This document shows, in pieces, positions 1 through 7,491 of a DNA stretch of 17,045 bases. The translations under genes and the position numbers were made by a program. The notes under the pieces are model-generated. The model ran no database searches, had not been told where the DNA came from, and was given only the letters and a program-made list of their open reading frames with translations. The DNA comes from Desulforhopalus sp. (GTDB lineage: Bacteria > Desulfobacterota > Desulfobulbia > Desulfobulbales > Desulfocapsaceae), in NCBI GenBank assembly GCA_023231425.1, contig JALNVI010000064.1, positions 1-17,045 of the forward strand. The letters run 5' to 3'. Numbering within the stretch: the stretch's first letter is position 1; every line of letters begins with the position of its first letter.

Positions 1-11
1 CCTTTCTCCCT

Positions 12-365
12 TTATTTAGGGAGGCGGATGCGTTTCTCTTTGTCGAGTTTGGGGTTGGGACGGTAGAGGATGATGGTTTTGCCGATAAGCTGAACCATTG
101 CCGCATGGGTTTTTTCGGCGATAAGATTGGCCGTTTCGTCCTTTTCCAGACCGCTGTTCTGAGCGATTTTCACCTTAAGCAGTTCCCGTCGGGAGAGCTC
201 GCTGCTGGCCATCTCGATAAGGCCTTCGCTTAAACCTTCCCGGCCGATCTGTACCAGCGGGTTGAGTGGATGAGCAAGTCCCTTGAGATATTGTCGTTGT
301 TTTGAGTTGATCTCCGGAGCCGGTGCCAGTTTCTCTTTCTTTTTGGGTTTTTTCAGTAGTTCCAT
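12..365 (-). CDS. yhbY: YhbY-family (CRM domain) RNA-binding protein
   Basis: This 117-residue protein has one CRS1/YhbY (CRM) RNA-binding domain, about residues 20-115. The N-terminal block SKQRQYLKGLAHPLNPLVQI (21-40) and the later segment IGKTIILYRP match the E. coli YhbY pattern, including the conserved GLAHPL turn and the LVKV-type helix (ELLKVKI here). YhbY proteins bind pre-50S ribosomal particles and are thought to help ribosome assembly. That role is family knowledge. A Lys/Pro-rich extension of about 18 residues precedes the domain and is probably a flexible basic tail. No clear Shine-Dalgarno sequence is seen before the ATG at 365. The gene starts 18 bases after the stop of the TraB-family gene on the same strand, so the two are probably co-transcribed. 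The stop lies 11 bases from the window edge, so the gene is complete. Confidence 0.9.
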   Translation of the reverse strand: MELLKKPKKKEKLAPAPEINSKQRQYLKGLAHPLNPLVQIGREGLSEGLIEMASSELSRRELLKVKIAQNSGLEKDETANLIAEKTHAAMVQLIGKTIILYRPNPKLDKEKRIRLPK

Positions 366-383
366 GTCGCATTGTCTGCTTTT

Positions 384-1607
384 TCAGCCGACAAGTCCTT
401 TAAAAATTTTTATTCCGCCCACCCAGGTTCCAATGAGAGAACCGATACTGGAGAAGGCAAAAACGAGGAAAATACGCAGCAGGCGGTTCTTCCACCAGCC
501 ACGTACGGTGGCAATATCATTGCTGGATGTCTCAAGCTCATGGATCACCGGCGGTTGCAGCCACACCTGGGTGAAGGCACAGACATAGCCCGCTCCGATC
601 ACCGGAGTAAGGCTGGTGAAGGGAGCTGCGAGAAAGGCTGTAAGAATTGTCAGTGGATGGGCAAAGGCAAGAGCTGCGCCGATGGCCGAAGGAATTCCGT
701 TGGCCAGGAACCAGTAGAGCATATTGCTGCCTGCTGCTTCCATTCCTTCGCGCCAGCCGATGGCGATGATGGAGCCGATAATGAGGAGCGGAATGCTCCA
801 GCCAGCCACCTTAAATCCGATGGAGATGGGGGGGATAGCTGTAATCTCTACGAGTTTATCGCGATTATCTTGATCAAACTTCTTCAGCATTCCTGCCACG
901 TGGCCTGCACCGACCACCGCAACAAAGCGTTTGCCCGGAGAAGCCTTTATTTTCTCAACAATATAAGTGTCACGTTCGTCAATCAATACTTTCTTCAGTT
1001 CTGGCAGGCTGCTTCCCATCTCACTGAGCATTTCATCAAGGACATCTTTGTGGCGCATCTCCTCAAGCTGTTTCTCGGAAAGTTCTTCCTTCTCAAAAAT
1101 ACCGGCAAAGAGGCTGGCAAGGAGCCAGCCCTTGCGCCAGAGGGGCGTACATTTCCATGCCCGGCGCAAGGTAATGCGTACATCACGGTCACAGAGTGAG
1201 ATCTGGATGTTCTTTTCTCGGGCAATATTTGCGGCGGTGAGCAGTTCCGCACCTGGTTTCACACCGGTTTTTCCGCCGAGGCGTTTCTGGTAACTGGCCA
1301 TCATCAGGTTGACGATCAGTGCCGAGATCTGCTTGTTTTTGATGACGGTTTTCAGGTCAAGCTCTTTCCACACCTTTTCCTGAGTGATCGCCTGGTAGCG
1401 TTTTTCATCAAGCTCAAGGCAAACGCAGTCCGGTTCCTCTCTGGTGAGCACCTCGGTGACCAGGTCCACGGAGTCCTGCGAAATGTGGGCAGTCCCGATG
1501 AGAAGGATGGTATTATCACCACAGTGCACTTCGTGGACATCCCGGCCGTATTGATGTGCTGGAAAGGGAGAAGATGGCATTTCTGCAACGGTGTCAGTGG
1601 TGTTCAT
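384..1607 (-). CDS. TraB/PrgY-family membrane protein
   Basis: This 407-residue protein is a TraB-family member (pheromone-shutdown TraB/PrgY type, related to TIKI/GumN). The N-terminal soluble domain has the family signatures: GTAHIS (38-43), LELDEKRY (64-71), a DERD motif (210-213) and VVGAGH (231-236). The His and Glu residues in these motifs are the putative metal or catalytic residues, as in TIKI-like metalloproteases. Residues about 265-397 form three or four hydrophobic segments, so the C-terminus is membrane-embedded. In enterococci the relative PrgY blocks a peptide pheromone. In proteobacteria the role is unknown, and I do not infer pheromone signalling here. The start is supported by AGAAGG about 7 bases upstream of the ATG. 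The gene lies between the lytic transglycosylase gene (upstream) and yhbY (18 bases downstream). Confidence 0.88.
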   Translation of the reverse strand: MNTTDTVAEMPSSPFPAHQYGRDVHEVHCGDNTILLIGTAHISQDSVDLVTEVLTREEPDCVCLELDEKRYQAITQEKVWKELDLKTVIKNKQISALIVNLMMASYQKRLGGKTGVKPGAELLTAANIAREKNIQISLCDRDVRITLRRAWKCTPLWRKGWLLASLFAGIFEKEELSEKQLEEMRHKDVLDEMLSEMGSSLPELKKVLIDERDTYIVEKIKASPGKRFVAVVGAGHVAGMLKKFDQDNRDKLVEITAIPPISIGFKVAGWSIPLLIIGSIIAIGWREGMEAAGSNMLYWFLANGIPSAIGAALAFAHPLTILTAFLAAPFTSLTPVIGAGYVCAFTQVWLQPPVIHELETSSNDIATVRGWWKNRLLRIFLVFAFSSIGSLIGTWVGGIKIFKGLVG

Positions 1608-1841
1608 GGGTGGGCCTTCTGGGTAACGGCAGGCAAGTACCGGAGAGCATTGAAGTCGAGGGGAAAATTGTCCCGGATTTAGGGGGGAATCTCTGAAAAG
1701 AAGACGAAAAGCGGGGAGAAAAGCCGATGCCCTTCCTTCTATTCCAGATAATTTGCGTCAAAATAGACCGCCGAGTAGTTTTCTGCAAGGCGTATCTGCA
1801 TTCTCCGGGACGGCCTGCATAAAAGGTGGGGCAGAAGAAGC

Positions 1842-3638
1842 TTACCCGCGCTTGATTCTGAGGGTGCGGCCGGGGTGGATCTGGTTATTTGTCAGATCAT
1901 TCCATTTCTTGAGATCATTTAAGGATACTTGAAATTTGAGACAAATCATCCACAGCGAATCGCCATTCTGCACGTGGTACAACTGCAGGGCACTGTCGGC
2001 CATGGCAATTTGAGATCTATGACTGCGGGGATTGAGAATCTTTTTTTGCACCGCCGCAATAAAGGGCACTCCGTGCTTTGTTTCCCGGTCGTTTGTGTAT
2101 TTTTTCGGCTGGCTGGCGGCGATGGTTACGATATCTTTGGTGACGTCCCCAGTCTTTTTAATTCCGGAAAGGTCAGCGTGACCGGCCTGATCAATGAAAA
2201 GTGCGAGTTGTTTCCCCACGTGGAGACTGTTTTTGCTCTTTAGTCCGTTCCACTGTACGAGGAGTGTGTTCGGGATGTGATATTTATGAGCAATACCGTT
2301 AATGGTATCTCCGGATTTAACCTTGTACAGGATCAGGTTGTCTTTGGATGCCAGCATCGCGTTGCTGGACCCCCTGGGCAAAATTTTGCTGGTGAAGGTA
2401 CTGTAAGGAATACGCAGCTCTTGTCCGGGGGTGAGATGGTTGCTGGTGAGATTGTTGACTCTGAGAAGGGTGGTGGTGTTGATGTTATAGCTGTTACAGA
2501 TTGAAGCGATGGTGTCACCGGCCTTGATTTTGTGATCTTTGAAATCTGTAGTGGCGATGGTGTGCAGGCGTTTCATATTGGACATCGCCACGTCCTTCGT
2601 GCCTGCGGGAATTTTTAACTGGTAACTTGCGACACTTGCAGGAGTCATGGGTTTGCGCAGTTCCGGGTTCAGCTGACGAATTTTTTTGGCACTGGTCCCT
2701 GCGACGAGGGCCACGGCATCCATGCGCATGGAGGGTCCGACGGTGATGGTATCCCAATTGAGCGGCTTCTCAAGCTTTACACTGCCAAATCCATATTTCT
2801 CGGGATTGCGGGCGATGAGAATGGTGGCGATGAGCTTGGGTACATACCGTTTTGTTTCCATCTGCAGGTGGTCTTCGGCGGCGAGAGGCCAAAAATTATT
2901 GACATCGTATTTGCGCATCCCGCTGTGGATCTTTCCGGGGCCGGCATTATACGCGGCAACCGCGAGATGCCAGTCACCAAAATCACGATAGAGATCACCG
3001 AGGTAGCTGGCGGCGGCATGGGTTGATTTTTTCACATTGCGGCGTTCATCAACCCAGTTTGTTACATTGAGGTTATACATGCGACCTGTACTGGCCATGA
3101 ACTGCCACAGCCCTACGGCGTTGGCCTGGGAACGGGCGACGGGATTAAAACCGCTTTCTACCATGGAGAGATATGCGAGATCTGTGGGGATACCGCAGGC
3201 AGCAAACTCCTTCTCCATTATTTCGAGATATCTTCCTGATCGGCAGAGTTTCTTTACAAAATCCTGGCGCTGACTGGTTTGAAAAATATGAATATAGGTG
3301 CGAACCTGATTATTCAACTCCACCGGAAAGTCGTAAATCTTTTCCTTGACTTCCCCCTGGCCCATCTTGCTGGCAAGTTGAACATCGGGCGATTCCCAGT
3401 TCCCGGATTGGGAGAGCGCCTCCACCTCTTCGGCAATATCATGTGTAGATTCGGCATCTTCCAGCGGGTCTTCTTCCTCTGTAGAGGAATCCACTGCGTT
3501 GGAGGACACGTAGTGGCTGGTGACCGGGCAAGCACGATCAGCGGTGGAATCCTTATCCAAAGAGGCGCAACCGCTGAGCATGAGCGGAAGAACGAGGATT
3601 GTAGCACAGGTCAGCTGCAGCAGGTGGCATTTTTGCAT
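1842..3638 (-). CDS. mltD: MltD-like membrane-bound lytic murein transglycosylase, three LysM domains
   Basis: This 598-residue lipoprotein cleaves peptidoglycan glycan strands to 1,6-anhydro-muropeptides (family function). It starts with a signal peptide ending in the lipobox LSGC (Cys24), so it is probably lipid-anchored in the periplasm. An acidic linker (about 50-75) precedes the SLT domain, about 140-280. That domain carries the catalytic Glu in MVESGFNP (Glu161), then GLWQFMASTGR (176-186) and AVAAYNAGPGKI (226-237), all diagnostic of family 1D (MltD). Three LysM modules follow, about 368-411, 436-482 and 552-597. The order SLT then LysM matches E. coli MltD, which has two LysM modules and is about 450 residues. 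The extra length is the linker and the third LysM. No strong ribosome-binding site is visible. The gene is divergent from the large penicillin-binding protein gene, so both could share upstream control. This last point is inference. Confidence 0.92.
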   Translation of the reverse strand: MQKCHLLQLTCATILVLPLMLSGCASLDKDSTADRACPVTSHYVSSNAVDSSTEEEDPLEDAESTHDIAEEVEALSQSGNWESPDVQLASKMGQGEVKEKIYDFPVELNNQVRTYIHIFQTSQRQDFVKKLCRSGRYLEIMEKEFAACGIPTDLAYLSMVESGFNPVARSQANAVGLWQFMASTGRMYNLNVTNWVDERRNVKKSTHAAASYLGDLYRDFGDWHLAVAAYNAGPGKIHSGMRKYDVNNFWPLAAEDHLQMETKRYVPKLIATILIARNPEKYGFGSVKLEKPLNWDTITVGPSMRMDAVALVAGTSAKKIRQLNPELRKPMTPASVASYQLKIPAGTKDVAMSNMKRLHTIATTDFKDHKIKAGDTIASICNSYNINTTTLLRVNNLTSNHLTPGQELRIPYSTFTSKILPRGSSNAMLASKDNLILYKVKSGDTINGIAHKYHIPNTLLVQWNGLKSKNSLHVGKQLALFIDQAGHADLSGIKKTGDVTKDIVTIAASQPKKYTNDRETKHGVPFIAAVQKKILNPRSHRSQIAMADSALQLYHVQNGDSLWMICLKFQVSLNDLKKWNDLTNNQIHPGRTLRIKRG

Positions 3639-3980
3639 GTCAGTTGTGTTTTATGTGAGTAAAGGAGTTGTAAAATAAACTCGGGTGTTGAGTTCCAGAG
3701 GTAAAGTTGGTACATAATTCAGTTTCACAGCGGCATGGAGTAAGTATGAAAAAAGAATTTTTTTTCTAAATCTACTTACTGACTTATTTCTCAGGTGAAA
3801 AACTTTTGACCCGGAATATGGGATGGAACATCTTGAAATACCGCTGATTTCAAGGGATATTGACAAACAACAGACCTGTAGTTAAACCCGATATTCCGAC
3901 AAAGTGCAACATTTTTAGCGGCTTTTTATGAAGGGGCCGGCTTCCTTCAATTACTTCTTTCCCATTTCCGCTTCTTCAAA
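3639..3980. promoter_or_regulatory. Divergent intergenic region between mltD and the PBP gene
   Basis: This 342-base, AT-rich region should hold the promoters for the minus-strand transglycosylase gene and the plus-strand penicillin-binding protein gene. A perfect TTGACA hexamer at 3860-3865 points toward the PBP gene. The best -10 candidate at the right distance (TTAAAC, 3882-3887) is poor, so I do not call a promoter. An inverted repeat at 3739-3780 and a possible 18-codon leader at 3928-3984 are listed separately. No convincing gene is seen here. Confidence 0.4.
3739..3780. repeat. Inverted repeat AGTAAGTA / TACTTACT in divergent promoter region
   Basis: AGTAAGTA (3739-3746) and TACTTACT (3773-3780) are perfect 8-base inverted arms. 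Between them an A-run is followed by a T-run, which can extend the pairing. It could be an operator, or a hairpin in the leader of mltD on the minus strand. The function is unknown. Confidence 0.4.
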
Positions 3981-3984
3981 ATGA
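3928..3984 (+). CDS. Possible 18-codon leader peptide overlapping the PBP start
   Basis: ATG at 3928 opens an 18-codon frame (MKGPASFNYFFPISASSK). Its TGA overlaps the ATG of the PBP gene as ATGA (3981-3984). Such overlaps often mark translational coupling, and the PBP gene has no clear Shine-Dalgarno sequence of its own. The leader also lacks one, so this is only a possibility. Confidence 0.15.
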   Translation: MKGPASFNYFFPISASSK

Positions 3985-6900
3985 TAAAGACAATTATTCG
4001 TTTTTCCCTTTTCTTTCTCCTGTTGCTGGTGCTGGCTGGTGCTGTCGGTGGCTTTTGGCTGCATCATCTAATTGTTCAGGACCCCGAGGGAGAAATCCAG
4101 CCTGAACACATCCAGAGTCTGCTGGGTCGGGAGAGTCCTGTCTTCTACAGCGACGGCATAACGCCCCTCGGTGTTTTTTTCGATACTGAACATCGGCAGT
4201 ATGTAAAATTTGAAGACATTCCTAAAGATTTTGTCAATGCTCTCGTCGCTTCCGAAGACAACCGTTTCTTTGAGCACTCGGGATTTGATCCTGAAAGTAT
4301 CCTGCGGGCGATGGTAAAAAATATCCAGGCAGGTCGAGTGGTCCAGGGCGGTTCCACCCTCACTCAGCAGACCGCCAAGAACCTTTTCAAAAGATCGGAA
4401 CGCTCCTACGAGGCCAAGGTGCAGGAACTGATCCGTGCTCTTCGTCTTGAACATTTTTACACCAAAGAACAGATCTTTGAGTTTTACGCCAATCAGTTCT
4501 ATGTCAGTGGCAACGGGCTCGGGCTTGGCATAGCCGCCCGTTACTATTTTGACAAAAAAGCGGAGGATCTCTCCCTCGTCGAGTGCGCCTTTATTGCCGG
4601 CAGTGTTAAACGTCCGAATTACTACAATCCTTTTCGCAAGAAAACGGAAGAGGGTATGGCACTGGCCAGAGAACGGGCGCAGATCCGTCTCGGTTACGTG
4701 CTGGGCGAAATGCTTGATTTGGGTATGATTGATCAGGCGACCCGCGATGAGGCAATTTCTCACCCCATTGAGTTTAAACATGGCAAGGTCGGTTATGCGC
4801 TGGATTATGTCATGGAGCTGGTGCGGGATGCCGTCTCCTCCGATGAGGTGCTTGATGCCCTCGCCGGTCATAATATAGATAACATTGCCACCTCCGGGGT
4901 ACGCGTTGTAACAACAATAGATAAGGATTTGCAGAAAGAGACACTCTTCTCCCTGCGGCGCCATCTCTCCAACGTGGATGTCAACATCCGTGATTATAAA
5001 CGCAGCGCGGTGCAGAAGGAGCTTGCTGCCCTTGATTATACCGGCGATTCGGTGGTTGAACCGGGTGCGTTTCTCCTGGGGACTATCCGCGAAGTGGGAG
5101 CGCAGGGCGGTAAGACGCAGATTTCTGTTACTCTCGACAAAAAACTCGGGGTGGGGATAATTGACCAGGATGGCCTTGCTGACGTTGCCACCGGGAGAGC
5201 GCGCTTTAACCTTAACAGTCGCGGGGCAGAGGCGAAAAAAGGCGATTTCGTGGCACTGCTGAAAGAACTTCAGCCCGGTGACCGCGTCTGGGTTCGGGTG
5301 GTAAAAGCTCCTCCCGAGACTAAAAAGGCAGAAGGTGAGACGGTTCGTGAAGGCGAACTCAAACTCGCTCTGGCCCGCTATCCGAAGATTCAGGGGGCGG
5401 CAATCGTGGTGCGGGACGGGCGCATTATCTCCATGAGTGGAGGGACAGAAGACAGGTTCTTTAACCGCGCTTTCTACGCCCGCCGAACCATGGGATCGGC
5501 TTTTAAACCCCTTGTCTATACGGCGGCGGTTCAGCTCGGGTGGAATTCTGCCGACCTGCTGCGCAATGCCCGGAGCGTTTTTAACTATCAGGGGATACCC
5601 TATTTTCCCCGGCCTGACCACCACAGTCCCTTTTCCGAGGTTTCGATGAACTGGGCAGGGGTGAAATCTGAAAACGTTGCTTCCATCTGGCTGCTTGATC
5701 ATCTCTGTGACAAACTCAATCGCGCTCAGTTTCGGGAAGTGGCCGATCAGCTTGGTTTGACACCGCAGAAGGAGAGCAGTGGTGCCACTGAATCCTACCG
5801 CGCCTACGTCACCCGCATGCAGAAAACTATTGGCATCAACGTTGGTAGAAATACCCTCGAAACAGCAGCGTATAACCGTGCCGTAAAGGCCCTGGAGGCG
5901 GATTTCGTTTTTGACGGCATGGGGGCTGAGTATGAACAGTTGCGCGATCTTCCGTATGGCGTTAATTTTGCGGCCCTCTCCAACTCTTTACAGGAACAGA
6001 TCGAGCAGACATCTGACGCGAAGAAGAGAGGGGAATTGTTTAAGCGACGGGATGTGCTGGGGCAGAGTTATCTGCAGCTGCAGCAGGGGCGACAGCCCCT
6101 TGAAGCCTTTCAGACGGCAGTATCCACCGAGCTTGCACATGATCTCGGCTTCTTTGAAACGCATCAACCGATTCATGGTCCTCTTTATAAAGGGATGATT
6201 GACGGTGAGTTCTACTTTTCGCCGAAGAGTACAGAAAACATGGTCCTCTTTGACGGAGACAGTCTCTTACAGTATCTGGGGAAGATGAGTGATACTGAAC
6301 GGCGTCTCTTCTGGGATGGCATTCACGTCGGGACATCCGGGATAAGCAATTACGCCGTCGACAGGGTCAACAAACAGTTTCAACAGGAATTGGCTGAACT
6401 CTCCGGCAGGCGTCCCTATGACTTTGAAATTCTGGAGAATATCCCCGATTTTCGCGTCGCGCTCGGACTGCAATATGTAGTTCAACTTGGTCATAAAATG
6501 GGCGTCAGCAGCGACCTGCAGCCGGTGCTCTCCTTTCCCCTCGGCTCCAACGTGGTTACCCCCTTTGAGATGACCCGCCTCTATGAGACAATAGTGAGTG
6601 GCAGTCTTGTTACCTGGGGCGGGCGACGGACCTTTGCAGGCGGTGTCGACTCGGTGGAAGACAGCACCGATTCGCTAAGCATTATTGACCATATTGAGTC
6701 TGCGGACGGTGACCTCCTCTATCAGCCGATGCGACGTGCCCTCCGCGTAGTTGATGCGAAGACCAGTATGGAGATCAACTCCATACTCAGTAATGTTATC
6801 CTCTTTGGGACCGGCAACCACGCCTGGCACAAGGTGCGCTATATTAATCCGGAGAAAAAACTCGACCTGCCGGTTCCTCTGCTTGGCAAGACGGGGACCG

Positions 6901-7406
6901 CCAATAATTACACCAACAGTTCTTTTTTCGGCTTTGTGCCGGTGGTCGACAGCTCTGGCAAAGGGATGACTCTGCAGGGCGGTTATGCCGTGGGGGTTTA
7001 TGTCGGGTTTGACAACAATGACTCCATGCGTCACGGCGGTGTGTATATCAGTGGCTCCAACGGCGCTCTGCCTGCATGGGCCGATGTCGCCAGTGTCATT
7101 CTCAAGAAGGACGGCATGGTGCAGAAACTTGACCCGCAGGTGCTTTCAGCGTATGGTCCGAGTATCCTCTGGCCGGAACTCGGACAGATCAATCTCAAGG
7201 TTGATCGTGACACTGGCGGTCGGGTTGCCATCCCTGCCACGATCGTGGAAGACGGTACCCGGGCAATTCGCACCTTTGGCCAGGTGAATAATCTCGGTCG
7301 CTTCGGTGGCACCTCTTTTTTCAAACCCTTCTGGAGCAATGCCAGCGCTCAGCCCTTGAACCGTGGACCCGCAGATATCGTCAAAGAGGAGAACGTCGAG
7401 TTGTAA
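3981..7406 (+). CDS. Large class A penicillin-binding protein (PBP1-type, GT51 plus transpeptidase)
   Basis: This bifunctional murein synthase of 1141 residues polymerises glycan strands and cross-links them. One N-terminal membrane anchor (about 5-28) places the rest in the periplasm. The GT51 domain (about 55-250) has catalytic Glu92 in SEDNRFFEHSGFD, GGSTLTQQTAKNLF (123-136) and a FYANQFY-type motif. An OB-like insert (about 340-465) precedes the transpeptidase, as in PBP1A. The transpeptidase has SAFK (Ser506 nucleophile, Lys509), SEN (563-565) and KTGTA (970-974). About 405 residues separate SxN from KTG, and residues about 576-822 are an extra domain not found in ordinary PBP1A. After it the normal sequence resumes at VALGLQYVVQLG. 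Total length is several hundred residues above the usual 720-850. The ATG at 3981 lacks a clear ribosome-binding site. A lipoprotein gene follows after 85 bases. Confidence 0.93.
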   Translation: MIKTIIRFSLFFLLLLVLAGAVGGFWLHHLIVQDPEGEIQPEHIQSLLGRESPVFYSDGITPLGVFFDTEHRQYVKFEDIPKDFVNALVASEDNRFFEHSGFDPESILRAMVKNIQAGRVVQGGSTLTQQTAKNLFKRSERSYEAKVQELIRALRLEHFYTKEQIFEFYANQFYVSGNGLGLGIAARYYFDKKAEDLSLVECAFIAGSVKRPNYYNPFRKKTEEGMALARERAQIRLGYVLGEMLDLGMIDQATRDEAISHPIEFKHGKVGYALDYVMELVRDAVSSDEVLDALAGHNIDNIATSGVRVVTTIDKDLQKETLFSLRRHLSNVDVNIRDYKRSAVQKELAALDYTGDSVVEPGAFLLGTIREVGAQGGKTQISVTLDKKLGVGIIDQDGLADVATGRARFNLNSRGAEAKKGDFVALLKELQPGDRVWVRVVKAPPETKKAEGETVREGELKLALARYPKIQGAAIVVRDGRIISMSGGTEDRFFNRAFYARRTMGSAFKPLVYTAAVQLGWNSADLLRNARSVFNYQGIPYFPRPDHHSPFSEVSMNWAGVKSENVASIWLLDHLCDKLNRAQFREVADQLGLTPQKESSGATESYRAYVTRMQKTIGINVGRNTLETAAYNRAVKALEADFVFDGMGAEYEQLRDLPYGVNFAALSNSLQEQIEQTSDAKKRGELFKRRDVLGQSYLQLQQGRQPLEAFQTAVSTELAHDLGFFETHQPIHGPLYKGMIDGEFYFSPKSTENMVLFDGDSLLQYLGKMSDTERRLFWDGIHVGTSGISNYAVDRVNKQFQQELAELSGRRPYDFEILENIPDFRVALGLQYVVQLGHKMGVSSDLQPVLSFPLGSNVVTPFEMTRLYETIVSGSLVTWGGRRTFAGGVDSVEDSTDSLSIIDHIESADGDLLYQPMRRALRVVDAKTSMEINSILSNVILFGTGNHAWHKVRYINPEKKLDLPVPLLGKTGTANNYTNSSFFGFVPVVDSSGKGMTLQGGYAVGVYVGFDNNDSMRHGGVYISGSNGALPAWADVASVILKKDGMVQKLDPQVLSAYGPSILWPELGQINLKVDRDTGGRVAIPATIVEDGTRAIRTFGQVNNLGRFGGTSFFKPFWSNASAQPLNRGPADIVKEENVEL

Positions 7407-7491
7407 CAGCGCCGATATTACATGAAGCCGGGCTCCGGTGACATCCTTCAGGCGGAACTGAAAATCCTGCAAATTTTTGAATGGTACGAAT

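Noticed and set aside
372..1199. Plus-strand frame of 275 codons
   Set aside because: Antisense to the TraB-family gene, which has strong family motifs.
384..1607. Peptide-pheromone control role from the TraB/PrgY name
   Set aside because: No pheromone peptide, conjugation or plasmid gene is in the window, and the family is widespread with unknown roles.
1739..1801. Twenty-codon minus-strand frame MQIRLAENYSAVYFDANYLE
   Set aside because: The composition looks protein-like, but the GGAG before it is too close to the ATG to work and no homologue is recognised. The 234-base gap between mltD and the TraB gene shows nothing else.
3860..3888. TTGACA promoter toward the PBP gene
   Set aside because: The -35 is perfect, but the best -10 at 15-18 bases matches only about half of the consensus, so it is not called as a feature of its own.
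4068..5702. Open frame of 544 codons on the minus strand
   Set aside because: It lies fully antisense to the PBP gene, whose catalytic motifs are clear, and its translation shows no domain or membrane pattern. It is a shadow of codon bias.
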